From Thecaphora thlaspeos (lineage: Eukaryota; Basidiomycota; Ustilaginomycetes; Urocystidales; Glomosporiaceae): DNA of 64,000 bases. The DNA lies in the NCBI GenBank assembly GCA_900291925.1, contig UWYS01000010.1, positions 496,001 through 560,000 on the forward strand. Reading direction: 5' to 3'. How positions within the stretch are numbered: the first letter of the stretch is position 1; each line of letters begins with the position of its first letter. A program made the position numbers and the translations under genes. Shown here piece by piece: positions 33,277 to 43,767 of the stretch. A model generated the notes under the pieces. It saw only the letters and a list, made by a program, of their open reading frames with translations, ran no database searches and had not been told where the DNA came from.

Positions 33277-34864
33277 AACGTTTTCTAGCAGCCAAGCAGC
33301 AGGCAAACCACCGCCGAGAAGAGGGGCAGCCAGCCAGCCAGCTAAGCAGCCAGCCAGACCGGGCGGACCTCTTCGCAGCATTTTGTTGATTTGTATCCCC
33401 TCCCAGCCTCCCATCTCTCCTGCTGGTGTGAGAGATGAAGGCAGATGGACATCGCTTCTAAGACTAGCTCGAGGCTTTCTTCTTGCAAGAGAGGTGGAAT
33501 TTGAATTGATGCTGCTGAGCCTCCTCGCTGCCGCCGATCTGTTTTTGCAAACCGGCGGAGCAGCGCGGCCTCTTGAGCATGGCTGCCAAAGCCGAGGCAG
33601 CTCAGCATGTCACAAGGTCGAACAGGCGAGCGTCAGCAGCAGCAGCATCCGCAGCAGCAGCGGCGAAGGGGAGTCCTCGACAAACAGCCCCGATACTCAC
33701 AACTGCCATGGCGACACGGCGACGGAGAGACAGAGCGTCCCCTTGTGCCTAGCCGGTTGGGGCCCCCGCCATCGCCTGCAATCAAGTTCAGCAATGTACA
33801 CGACTACAACATGCACCAAGACCATCCCTCTAGGAGCGAGCGGCTAGGGGCACCAGACGAACTGGTCAGCGAGAACGTCGCTTGCTTGCGGCAGTGCACG
33901 GCTCGTGAGGCGAGAAGGGGTCCGGGAGTCCATGCTCAGGGCCTTCCAACATTGTCCGTGCGGCACCGTGGCAGGATCCGTTGGCCGCGAGGGCATGGTG
34001 GCCTCGCCAGATGGACAGCTCTTCGCAATCCACGTATGTATATCTCCCCTATATACGGTACGCCATCTCATCCCGAGCCGGCCCGCCTCGACTCACAACG
34101 ACCACATCACCGATCATTCTTTGCATCGGCCAGCCCTCATCCCGCTGCTGGCCGTTCTCATTCATCCTCGGTCGCGCCCCGAAGAGCCGCGCATGCCGGA
34201 GCGACGACGCTCGCCATCCTACGTACGTACTCTCCGGCAGGCCGGCCAGCGAGCGGCACGATAGTCCGTCGAGCGGCCGCCATGGCTAGCTGATGTTGAA
34301 GGTCGCGATCGCGGGCGTCGTACAGCGCTCGACGTTGCTTTGGCTCAAGACCTGCTCTGATAGGCCAGAGAAGAGTGGCCGTTGTGGCAGTCCGTCCTCG
34401 ACGGACGATCGCAACAAGGGTCCATCGTCCCGTTCTGCGGGCATGAACAGCGAAGACCGCCGCCCACTTCCAGGCATTCCTAAATCTGACACTCAACTCC
34501 CACATCAGCTGCAGCAGGCTACCTTGACTCGAGGCGGGGGCAACACCCTACGTCCGACTTGGACGGTCGTCTTGTAACAAGATGGACGCCAGACGGCGGG
34601 AGGGAGGGAAGGTGGTAGCCGTGCACATCAAGTTAGCAGCCGACGGCGGGCACCCTCAGCCCCGGCGGCGAATCCATGCCGCCAATGCTCCGCCGCCCCG
34701 AAAGACATTCGGCCGGGAAGTGTTTGGGGCTAGGGTGCGCGTCGCGAAGGGCCAGGCAGGTCCGTCGCGCCAGGGTGGGTTGGTTTGGCTGGCTGGGTGG
34801 TTTCGGTCTTCCTGCTTCCCTGCACCAGGTGACTGGGCTCGCCCACGCTGCCCTCCCTGCCCCG

Positions 34865-34895
34865 AAAAAAAAAAAGCGCGCGCGCGCGCGCGCGC
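34865..34895 (+). repeat. A11 followed by (GC)10
   Basis: A run of eleven A is directly followed by ten GC dinucleotides. An alternating purine-pyrimidine GC run of this length can adopt Z-DNA; this is a physical property, not evidence of function. Confidence 0.95.
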
Positions 34896-35192
34896 AGGCC
34901 CGCCTGACCCTCTCTCCGAGGCGCAGGGATAAAAAGGCCAACGGCCTCTCAGCGGCTTCTTGGGCCGGATTTTTCGAAATTCCACCTTCTTTCCCCTCCT
35001 TCCCTTGCTTTCGCGTGCGACGCATCTTGCCTTTCGATTTCTCACTTCTCCACTTTACGTCCGCGCCTCCGCACACCTCTCTGCACCATCGTCGCGCGGC
35101 TTTTCCGGGCTTCGTCCGATTGCATCTATCCGATCCATCCGGTCTTCACTTGCCGACATCACCCTACGTCCACCCATTTCCGGCTTAGCATT

Positions 35193-35220
35193 CATCCATC
35201 CATCCATCCATCCATCCATC
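35193..35220 (+). repeat. (CATC)7 microsatellite
   Basis: Seven perfect CATC units lie in the pyrimidine-rich leader region about 400 nt upstream of the BDF1 start. Confidence 0.95.
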
Positions 35221-35614
35221 CAATCAACCAACCTTTCAGGCCATCTCGCTCGCCTCTCTCCCTCGTCCGCACTTCGTCGCCCCCTTCGCCTAAAGCTTCT
35301 ATCGCTCGATTGATCGATCAATCCATCAATCGCCTCGTGCAGCCATCCGCGTACCTTTTCGCCCCAGACACGCTCGTCCTTGCTGCCGCTGCCGCCGCAT
35401 TCTGCAGAGAAACGATTCCGCACAGCGATTTGCGCCTGACCCGCTCGACCGACAAGAACGACCGACGGCCCCCCGGCGTGTGCTGCTGCCAGCATACACC
35501 TAACGGACCGCGCTACCACCATCCCTTTTCCATCTTTGAAGGGATCCATCCGGCTGTCTCGCTCCCACGCTTCACCTCCAGCCAGCTCTTCTGCTCACTG
35601 ACCCTGCAACAGAC

Positions 35615-38267
35615 ATGTCGGACTACGCAGATGGCTATGCTCCCGCGCCGGACGCCCAAGACCTGTATGCCGCTAGGAATCCGTCCGCAGCGCTGTACCC
35701 GCCGGCGCCAACGACTGCCTCGTCCGCCACAACAGGCCATGCAGGCGCAACACCGCACGCCCCAGTCCCCTCGATGGAAGCGGCTTCCTATATAAACGCC
35801 AACGGGAATGGGAATAGCAACGGAAACAGAAACGGCAGCAGTGCGTACGGGCAAGGCTCGATGATGACTTCCGCACCACCCCAGCCGCCCGTGCCCAAGC
35901 AGGTGCACTCCACCACCAACGGAGCCTCACACGGCGACGCTGCGGTCAAGTTGGAGGCGGAGCAGGGCAGCACCTCCTTTGGACGGTCCCGCCCGGACGG
36001 CGAGGCGGCGACGGGGATGGAACCGCCGGCGAAAAAGGCGCGTACCGACGTCAAGGCGGAGGCGGAAGATGAGGCCGGCAGTAGAGGCGGGCGGGACGAC
36101 GACGGCCCGCTCGAGATGACGCCGCAGCAGCTCAAATTCGCCCAGAACACGATCAAATCGCTCAAGAACCGGAGGGAGGCGATCGCCTTTCTGCGCCCTG
36201 TCGATCCCGTCACCATGGGCGTCCCGCACTACCCGCAGGTCATCCGCAACCCAATGGACCTCGGGACGATCGACATCAAGCTCGCGCTGACGGCACTGGT
36301 TCTGAAGCCGAACTCGAAGCCCGGCGACAAGGTGAAGCAGGCTCCCGAGTGGGACCTTGACCCGGCGCGTGACTACTACCGCAGCCTGCGCCAATTCGAC
36401 GCCGACGTCCGCCGCGTCTTTACCAACTGCGCAACGTTCAACGGCGCCGACAGCCCATTTACTGAGTCGGCCAGGGTGCTCGAGGCAGCCCACGACAAGT
36501 ACATGAAGGACGCGCTTGCAGCGGGAGTGCCAGATGCGGCGGCGGCCGGCGGTCGCGAGCCGAGGGGAAGGCGGCCGTCGAACCCGGTCCCGACGATTCG
36601 CCGCTCGTCGTCGGACGCCAATGGACGGCCGAAGCGCGAGATTCACCCGCCGCCGTCCAAGGACCTGCCGTGGGCCAACGAGCCGCAGGGTGCAACGTCG
36701 TCGGTGGTGCGTAAGGCTGCAAGCCGCAAGGCGGCGAGCCGCGCCGGGAAGCTGTCGGCGCGAGAGGAGGCGCACTACGCCAAGGTCGCGCTCGAGGAGA
36801 TCAAGTTCTGCACGCGCGTGATCGATGATTTGCTCAAGCCGACTTACCACAACGTAGCCTGGGTCTTTTACGAGATGCCTGAGCGCAACCTCGACTGGTC
36901 GGCAGCCTACTACTCGCTGGTCAAGCGGCCGACGGCGCTCAAGGTAATCCAGCGCAATATCCGGACGGGCAAATACGCCGATGCCTCGGAGTTTGACGCC
37001 GACATGCAGCTGCTGTTTGGCAACTGCTTCCTGTTCAACCCGCCGGACTCGGACGTTCACGCCATGGGCCTTCAGCTTAAGGGCATCTACGAGGACAAGA
37101 TGAAGCGCAAGCCCGTGGCGCCGCCGCTGCTGCCCGACTATGACGACAGCGACGAGGACGAGGACGCCGAGGGCGATGACCAAGAGGCGCTCGCCATGCT
37201 GGCGGAGCAGATCAAGGGACTCGAGGGGACACTGGCCGCCCTCGAAGGGGCCAAGAGCCAGAACCACGAGGTCATCGCCAATACGCGCCAGCTGCTCGCC
37301 TCGCTGCAGCAAAGCTACGCCTCGACCGGCAGCGGCGGCGGCAGCGCCAAGAAGAGCAAGGCTAAGGCCGCGCCGGCCACCAAGCGCAAGTCGTCGCAGG
37401 ATGGCAGTGCGGCGGCTGCGACAGCCGGCGGGAAGAAAAAGGGTGGCAAGGCCAAGGCCAAGGCCGGCAGCCCCGGCGCAGCGGCAGCCTCATCGTCGTC
37501 GGCAGCGGCAGCGGGACCGTCAGCCGAGTATGTGCCGTCGAAGAAGGCCAAGCAGGCGTCGCAGCAACAGCAGCAGAAGAAGAAGGCGGCACCGTCGGCG
37601 TTGAAGAAGGCGGGCGGTGGTGGAGGAAAGCGTGGCGGCGGTGGCGGCGGCAGCGAAGATGACGTCCGCGTGGTGACGTACGAGCAGAAGGAGGAGCTGG
37701 CGGCCAAGATCCAGGAGCTGTCCGAGGAGAGGCTGGACGGTGCGATCCGGATCATCAACGAGGACAAGCCGGCGGGACAGCAGGACGAGGAGGAGATTGA
37801 GCTCGACATCGACGAGCTCTCTGCCAAGACGCTGTACAAGCTGTACAAGTACGTGGTGCGGCCGAGCAAGAAGGCGGCGGCGGCGGCAGCGGCAGCTTCC
37901 AAGAAGGCGAACGGGCGCTCTGCGCCGCTCGATGGGCGCAAGCGCGGGACGGGCGGCCTGAAGAAGAAGAACTTGGACGAGGGCGAGGAGGCCGAGCGCA
38001 TCCGGAGGCTGCAGGAGCAGCTGGAGCAGTTTGGCAATCCAGAAGCAGGTGAGTTGTGTTGCGGCGGCCGGCATATTGGGACCCTTCGCCGCGCCATGGA
38101 TTGGTGCTGTCTGTCAGCCAGCGTACTTACGGAAGCCTCCCTCCCCCCTCTGCCCCCCCCCCCGCCACTCTGCAGGCAACTCGGGTGCCACTGGGATGCA
38201 CGACGACCTGGTGCATTCGGACAGCTCGTCGGAGGGCGAGAGTGGCTCGGACTCGGACTCAGACTAG
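35615..38267 (+). CDS. BDF1: BET-family double-bromodomain protein (Bdf1-like)
   Basis: Two exons (35615..38048, 38176..38267; GTGAGT to CTGCAG, phase 1) give 841 residues. Bromodomain 1 spans about residues 170-305 (FLRPVDPVTMGVPHYP, RNPMDLGTID, FTNCATFN with the acetyl-lysine Asn). Bromodomain 2 spans about 380-500 (PTYHNVAWVFYEMP, FGNCFLFNPPDSDV). An acidic stretch, a long Ala/Lys/Ser-rich region and a NET domain (about 685-755, TYEQKEELAAKIQELSEERL, LDIDELSAKTLYKLYKYV) follow, then a Ser/Asp/Glu-rich end. This is the BET layout: it reads acetylated histone H4 and recruits TFIID-type machinery. Bromodomain 1 has about 23 extra residues after GTIDIKL, before the helix that leads to NCATFN. 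The small last exon encodes the acidic tail SDSSSEGESGSDSDSD. Confidence 0.95.
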
Positions 38268-39302
38268 ACGTCGGGTGGGGAAGCCGAAGACTGAGCTGGA
38301 GCTGGACGTTGAGCTGGGCCGGACGGGGACATTTGTGCGAAGTTTCTAGCGCGTTGGCGACGTCGAGGCACGAACGCTTGCCAGTGCCGCGCTGAACGAC
38401 GACGAGGACGAGGATGATGGCGGCGTTGTCGCCTGTCTATATGCGCTATCGGGCGGTCTGATTACGGTGGTGGCGTGTGCGTCGCCTATGCTGGCCTCCT
38501 GGGGCGAAGCCCGATGCGGTCCAGAGTGACGATGGGATGCGGAGAGGAGGGCAGCGGATCGCGAGAGCGGGTGACGATGCGATGCGATGCGGGTAGGATT
38601 TCACGATGCAGTGTACTCGGCGTAGCGTGCGCGCGCTGTCCCTTGCCTTGTCCGCCTTTTGCCCCGCAGACAGTCGGCTGAAATACAATGTCAACATCCG
38701 CCAAATACAAATCTGCCGTGTCCCTGTATGTAACTACTGTAAGCTATGCGCTGCTTGAAGTTCGGATCTCTCTTGTCGGCTCGCTTAGCAGGTCGAATTC
38801 GAAAGGCACACAGAGAGGCAATATAAGCAGAGGCTGCGTTTGAAAATCCGACGTCTACAGAACTTAACTTATTTGGCCGTCGCTTGCTGCCGGAGTCCTG
38901 CGGTCTGGGCTGGCCTTGGTGTGTATGGCTCGGTTCGATCCGACTTAGCTCGTACTGTAGCAAGTTAAGGGCTGAGGAGGCGGTGATGGTCGTGCCGGCT
39001 GGGCGGCCAGCGCCTGGCGCTGGCGCTGAATGCCATCCATGCCCGCGCTCATCCTGCCCTCCCTCTGCTCCCGCTCCTCCCGCTCCTCCCGCTCCTCCCT
39101 CTCCTCCTCTATCCTTCCCCCCTCCCTCTCTCTCGCTTGCTTCTTCCCTCACCTCTCCGTCCTCCCCTCGTCCCTCCTCTCCCATCGACGTCCCCTCCTC
39201 TCCCCCTGCACCCATCGCCCTTTTGCTCTCTATCTCCTTCCGACCAACGCCACCGCACTACACTACATCGCCCAGCCAGCGAGGAGCCGCCCGCCGACGA
39301 AC
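38268..39302 (+). other. Intergenic region between BDF1 and the lipase gene
   Basis: The first half is the BDF1 3' side, with a TACTGTAG word near 38955. The second half (39050-39300) is a nearly pure CT-rich tract (CTCCCGCTCCTCCCGCTCC repeated) just before the lipase ATG, typical of a strong basidiomycete leader. No separate gene is seen. Confidence 0.5.
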
Positions 39303-40955
39303 ATGGCTGGCAACTACGTCGACTACAGCCGCCGCCGCCGCCCCGGTTCCGGCCCAGAGGACACGCCCACCAACGCCACCGATGATCCCTTTAGCGACGA
39401 CACCGCTCGCCCGCACCGCCCGCCCGCACCGCGCGACGAAGACCAGCTCACCGAGACGACCGAGCCCCTCACCGATGACCGCGGCGTTCGAGGGCCCTTT
39501 GAGGACACCGAGGCTACACAGCCCCACCCCTCGTCCTCGCGCCTAGGCGCCCGAGGCGACCGTGGCACATACGCCCACGACGAGTCGGCCTTCTTCGACC
39601 CCACCTTCCCAGACTACCGCGACGAGGCCCCGCTCCAGATGCCCTTCTTCGACCACGTCGTCGCAGACTACGGCACTTACGGCGCATTCAGCCGCATCCG
39701 CCTCAACTTCCGCCAGCTCGTCTCGTTCCTCGTCTCGACCTCGGCCATGGGCCTCGTCCTCGTCGCCGCCTACGCTTCCTTCTTCAACCCCTTCAAAAGG
39801 GGCCCGCCTCGCGCAAAGGCGGACCGCGAGTACGAGCGCAGGATCACGGGCGAGCGCGGAAGCGGCCGACCCGCCTACTACGCCGAGTTCTGGGGCTACA
39901 ACTGCGACGAGCACGACATCATCACCGAAGACGGATGGATCCTCAAGGCGCACCGCATCTCTGACCCGCGTCGACCGGGATCCCTGGGCCACCCCGTGGT
40001 GCTGCAGCACGGCATCCTCTGCAACTCGTCCCACTTTGTCATGAACGAGGAGCGCTCCATGGCCTTTTGGCTCGTCGATCAAGGCTTCGACGTGTGGATC
40101 ACAAACATCCGCTCCAACTTTAAGGCGGGCCACACCGAGTACACGCGCAGCGACCCGCGCTTCTGGGCCTGGGGCCTCAAGGAGCTCGCCTACGACCTCA
40201 AGGACCTCGTCGACTACATCACTGCCGCGACGGGCCGGCCGCAGCTGGCGTACGTCGGACACTCCCAGGGTTCCGGATCCATGTACCTCGCCCTCTCGCC
40301 AGGGATCTGCCCCGAGATTGGCGACAAGCTCAGCTGCTTCGTCGCACTCGGCCCCTCGGTCTACGCCGGCTCGGTGCTGCGCAAGTTCCCCTTTTCGCTG
40401 CTGCGCCAGTTCCGCTCTCGGCGGTGGTGGGGTCTCGTCTTCGGCGTGCGAGAGTTCATGCCGGTCATCGGCATCGCCCAGCAGTTCCTCCCGACCTGGT
40501 GGTTCGGGCACATCGCCTACGTCATCTTTGCGTTCCTCTTTGGCTTCCACGACCACAACTGGCTGGCTCGTCAGAAGCCCAAGATCTTCCGCAGCGTCCC
40601 CGTCCCGACGTCGAGCGAGCTGCTGTACTGGTACATGAGCGGCTTCAGCCACCGCGGCTGCATCTTTGATCCGCGCATCACGCAGCCCTGGTTCGGCAAT
40701 CGCTTCCCGCCCCACTCGATCTTCTACGGCGACATCGACTACCTCGTGCTCGGCAAGCCGCTGGTGCAGAGGGTACAGAGGTACGAGAAGGACCTCGACA
40801 TGATCCACGTCGTCGAGCTGCAGAACTACGAGCATCTCGACATGATCTTCGGCGTCGATGCCTACAGGACCGTCTTCCCGGGCATCGTGGATACGATCCT
40901 GCAGAGCATAGACGGAGAGCAGGAGATGGGTCCCGAGATGGAGGAGAGGAGGTAA
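39303..40955 (+). CDS. AB-hydrolase lipase / steryl ester hydrolase (Yeh/Tgl1-like)
   Basis: A single-exon protein of 550 residues. The start at 39303 (MAGNYVDY) has good context; the open frame reaches further upstream only through CT-rich leader. After a polar, Arg/Pro-rich N-terminus there is one membrane helix (about 140-165, LVSFLVSTSAMGLVLVAAY). The acid-lipase domain follows: the lipase-associated segment YNCDEHDIITEDGWIL, the oxyanion strand VVLQHGILCNSSHF, the nucleophile elbow YVGHSQGS with Ser321, an Asp in GDIDYLV (Asp479) and His511 in YEHLDMIFG. This matches the yeast steryl ester hydrolases Yeh1/Yeh2/Tgl1, which release fatty acids from sterol esters or triacylglycerol at lipid droplets or the plasma membrane. 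All triad residues are present. The exact substrate cannot be read from the sequence. Confidence 0.9.
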   Translation: MAGNYVDYSRRRRPGSGPEDTPTNATDDPFSDDTARPHRPPAPRDEDQLTETTEPLTDDRGVRGPFEDTEATQPHPSSSRLGARGDRGTYAHDESAFFDPTFPDYRDEAPLQMPFFDHVVADYGTYGAFSRIRLNFRQLVSFLVSTSAMGLVLVAAYASFFNPFKRGPPRAKADREYERRITGERGSGRPAYYAEFWGYNCDEHDIITEDGWILKAHRISDPRRPGSLGHPVVLQHGILCNSSHFVMNEERSMAFWLVDQGFDVWITNIRSNFKAGHTEYTRSDPRFWAWGLKELAYDLKDLVDYITAATGRPQLAYVGHSQGSGSMYLALSPGICPEIGDKLSCFVALGPSVYAGSVLRKFPFSLLRQFRSRRWWGLVFGVREFMPVIGIAQQFLPTWWFGHIAYVIFAFLFGFHDHNWLARQKPKIFRSVPVPTSSELLYWYMSGFSHRGCIFDPRITQPWFGNRFPPHSIFYGDIDYLVLGKPLVQRVQRYEKDLDMIHVVELQNYEHLDMIFGVDAYRTVFPGIVDTILQSIDGEQEMGPEMEERR

Positions 40956-41379
40956 GACGCTGCGACGACGGCGCTCTCACAACTTCACACGTCTCTGCGT
41001 CGGTCCTCTTGTCTGCTCGGCTTTGTCAGTGATCCCCCCTTCCCGCTCCCCATTTGTTTCTTCGGTTCTTTGCTCCTGTTTGCTGCTGTCTTGGCCTCGC
41101 TCGACATTCTTTTCCACCCTGCTCGCTCTTTTGCTACGATCCTCCTGTCTCTCTTTCCCCTTTGCTCTCTCTCTCTCTCCGTCTCAACCTCTATCTTGTT
41201 GCTTATACGACCGCCACTGCCCCCCTTGCAGCCTGCACTCTATCCTCGACACTGTCATTTCGAACACGGATCCTCCTTCCCTCTTCTTCCTTTCTATACC
41301 CTCTCCACACTCCGGACTCCACACTCCACACTCACACTGGGAATCGGAATGTTCTTGATATGTTACAACACCGGATCGT
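40956..41379. other. Convergent 3' intergenic region
   Basis: It lies between the stops of the lipase and CSN12 genes. It is CT-rich on the plus strand and holds no supported gene. Confidence 0.5.
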
Positions 41380-43388
41380 TCATGTTGAGATGACGGAAAA
41401 GGAGCCTAACTTGGGGAAAGGATCCTTGTTGCTCAACACCACGATGGCTCGATCGTGTGCTATGTATCCTTTTATGTATCCCTATCGTCGTTATCGATTT
41501 CGTTGTCGTTGTCGATTATCGATAGTCGTTGTGGTTGTCGGTTGTGAAAAGAGAAGGTGACTTTTTCAGTACGGTACTTCTCTCTCTCTCTCTAACTCTC
41601 TCTCCGTTTGCTTTTTACCGAAACGACCGCCACCACAGTCGGGGAACGAGGGAACATACCTTATAGATCAAGCCAGCAACCAACCATTCCGCCTCCTCCT
41701 TTCCCACATCGATTCCGACGCACTTTAAAGCTGTCCAGAACTGTTCAATTTCAATCCTAGTCTGTTTGTCTCTTGCCATCCAAACTCGTCGAAATAGCGA
41801 TCGAAGACATCCTTCCCTTGCCCTTTCAATCGAAAGGTAGACGCCTCGAGATACGAGAACCTTTGATATCGTAGCGTCGCTGAGGTGTGCGTCGAATGAT
41901 CGGACGTCGCCGCGTGTGAATGCGTGCAGGAGTGGCGTGTAGAGTGTGGAGAGAGTGGGGAAGTGTGAGAGTAAGGATGGGGTGGGTAGGGTACCGAGGA
42001 GGAGACGCGTCGGGACGAGGTAGGTTAGTATCAGCCTGTATGTCTCGAGGTGGACGGGAGGATATCAAGAGAGGTCAGTCGAGGCGATACGAAGAGGTGC
42101 TGGATGAGAAAGGACAAGAGCAGGAAGACGTACTCCTGGTTCCGCGTGGCCCGGTGGTGGCAGTTGGTAAAGGCAAAGCTGAGTTCCGTCTCGGCCTGTG
42201 TCGCATCGCATCGCATCAAAAGGAGGATCGCGGTCAAACGATCGTCAGCCTATCGCACGCAGCATCCGTCGTGAAGGGGGAAGCAGATCCTGGCAGTGCG
42301 CACCTTGATGTACTCCTCGCCCAGGAAGGCCAGCATGCCGACATAGTAGCGGAACGTGACCTGGTGCGCGCGCGGGAACTGGTCGAGCGGCGGCAGCGCG
42401 GCGGCCGAGATGGCACGGAGGATGTTCTTGCAGAGCGAGATGGATTTGAGCTGGTGCGGGCAAGGAGCAAGAAGCGGGGCACATTGAGAGAGATGGGATG
42501 GTCCTGTCAGTCGAGCTGTTGACGTTTGATCTGTGTGAGCTCTCACGTCGGCTCAGCGCGCTCACCTTGAAGTAGGTCTTGAAGACCATGCCAACGACCT
42601 CGTAGGTTCCCCATTTCCTGCTCTCTGCCATATCCGGGTTGCGGTCTGCGATGCAGGCAGTGAATGCCTTGTTGAGCTGGCGGGCGCACTCTTCGAGGCG
42701 CTTGTTGGCGGTGGAAGAGGTCCTGGTGTCCTGGGCGGCTTGAACGGCTGCAGCCGAGGCCCGGCTCACGCCGCCGCTGCCGCTGCCGTTGCGATTGGCG
42801 TTGGAGGCGGCTGCTAAAATTTGCGATGGCTTGGGGTTTGCGGCGGTGTCTGCGTGTATGGCGAGCCAGCGGAGGTTGAGAAGGAGCATCCTGAGCAGGG
42901 GGAGTGCCCACCTACCGGCATGGAGCGTGGCAAAGTGGCGGAGGAAGGCGGTGACGGCGCTGTTGATGGCGTCAAAGGCATCGGCGAGGCGATCTGCACG
43001 CGTCCTTCGCGCCGAATCGGTGGCATCGGACGAGTAGGGATGGTGAAAGGTGTTGGCGAGGGAGAGCGAGTAGAGGGTGAGGAGGTGGGACTGGCAGATT
43101 TCCTCCCAGGGTGATTTGAGGTAGCCGGCGCATTGGCGGAGGGAGAGGAGGAGCTTGTGTGGCTGGAGAGAGAGAGGAGGAGAGGGGAGGAGTGAAGGCG
43201 TCGGTGAGGATGGCGATGGTGGCAAGACCGGAGACAGGAATGAAGCGGTGACTTACTCTTGGATCGCCGAGCTCGAGGATGAGGGCATGGGAGAGGGGTG
43301 CGCCGATAGCAAAGAGCTGAGCGAGCTGATGTCCGTCGCTTGTGTTGATGGCGTAGATGACCTGATCTGCGAACAGAGCGGGCTTCAT
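41380..43388 (-). CDS. CSN12: CSN12-like PCI-domain protein (Thp3-Csn12 / TREX-2 related)
   Basis: Six exons (43388..43257, 43162..42566, 42450..42304, 42195..42134, 42035..41660, 41481..41380) join in frame to 471 residues. The N-terminal half is helical (PCI-associated repeats, e.g. LRQCAGYLKSPWEEICQ). The second half includes CKNILRAISAAAL, VTFRYYVGMLAFLGEEYIK, then ELSFAFTNCHHRATRNQE, and the PCI winged-helix end: RVWMARDKQTRIEIEQFW, LVAGLIYKGYIKGYIAH and VVLSNKDPFPKL. The last two motifs are diagnostic of CSN12/PCID2 proteins, which with Thp3 act in transcription elongation and mRNA export or splicing. The last exon (102 nt) and the 62-nt exon 4 are easily missed. Donors and acceptors are standard. 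A CT repeat (about 41577-41606) lies in the last intron. The gene is divergent from GPI13, with 379 nt between the starts. Confidence 0.93.
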
Positions 43389-43767
43389 TGTGGTGGTGGT
43401 GGTGGTGCTCGTGAGGGAGGATGGGAGGGGGGAGCCGAGGAGCAGAGGAGAAGAAGAGAAGAAGAGAAGAGGTGACGGACGAGCAAGAGGCACGAGCGAC
43501 GGACTCTTACAGTACACTCTGGCGCGCACGCTCCCTTATTTGACGCTTCTTGCAGAGCCTTGGATTTTCCTCCGACTTCCGAAGGCATTTATTTTCCAGT
43601 GACAAACGTATGCTTCTGATCTTTGTGGAGGGGAGCGGGCGATGGATGGCGTCAAATTACTCAGCCCTTTTTCTTCTTGCCTCGTTCCGTGCGTGACCTT
43701 TGCTCCTCACCACCATCGGCCTCCGCCTCCGCTCCTCACCCAGACGATCACATCCATACCATCGGCC
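43389..43767. promoter_or_regulatory. Shared divergent promoter of CSN12 and GPI13
   Basis: 379 nt separate the two start codons, so the promoters must overlap. CT-rich sequence lies on the GPI13 side. I see no clear TATA box. Confidence 0.5.

Larger units (their letters stand above)
32591..35614. other. 3-kb divergent upstream region between the coiled-coil gene and BDF1
   Basis: It holds the leaders of two divergent genes, several microsatellites (listed separately) and GC-rich spacer. Frames open in 33.6-34.6 kb on both strands, but none shows a domain or credible start. The last 450 nt before BDF1 are pyrimidine-rich and look like a leader. Part of the open frame at 32.6-33.2 kb (minus) may belong to an unrecognised first exon of the coiled-coil gene. 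Confidence 0.45.

Noticed and set aside
33607..34577. Several open frames on both strands between the coiled-coil gene and BDF1
   Set aside because: They overlap one another, have Arg/Ser/Gln-rich random composition and no domain, so I treat them as chance frames in GC-rich DNA.
35927..37312. 461-codon open frame antisense to BDF1
   Set aside because: A codon-bias shadow of the BDF1 gene, whose bromodomains are unambiguous on the other strand.
39030..39302. N-terminal extension of the lipase up to an ATG at 39030
   Set aside because: The added 91 residues are almost all Pro/Ser/Leu from a CT-rich tract, which reads as leader. The ATG at 39303 has better context and starts the polar N-terminus.
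39543..40835. 430-codon open frame antisense to the lipase gene
   Set aside because: The lipase catalytic triad is clear on the plus strand; the antisense frame has no recognisable features.
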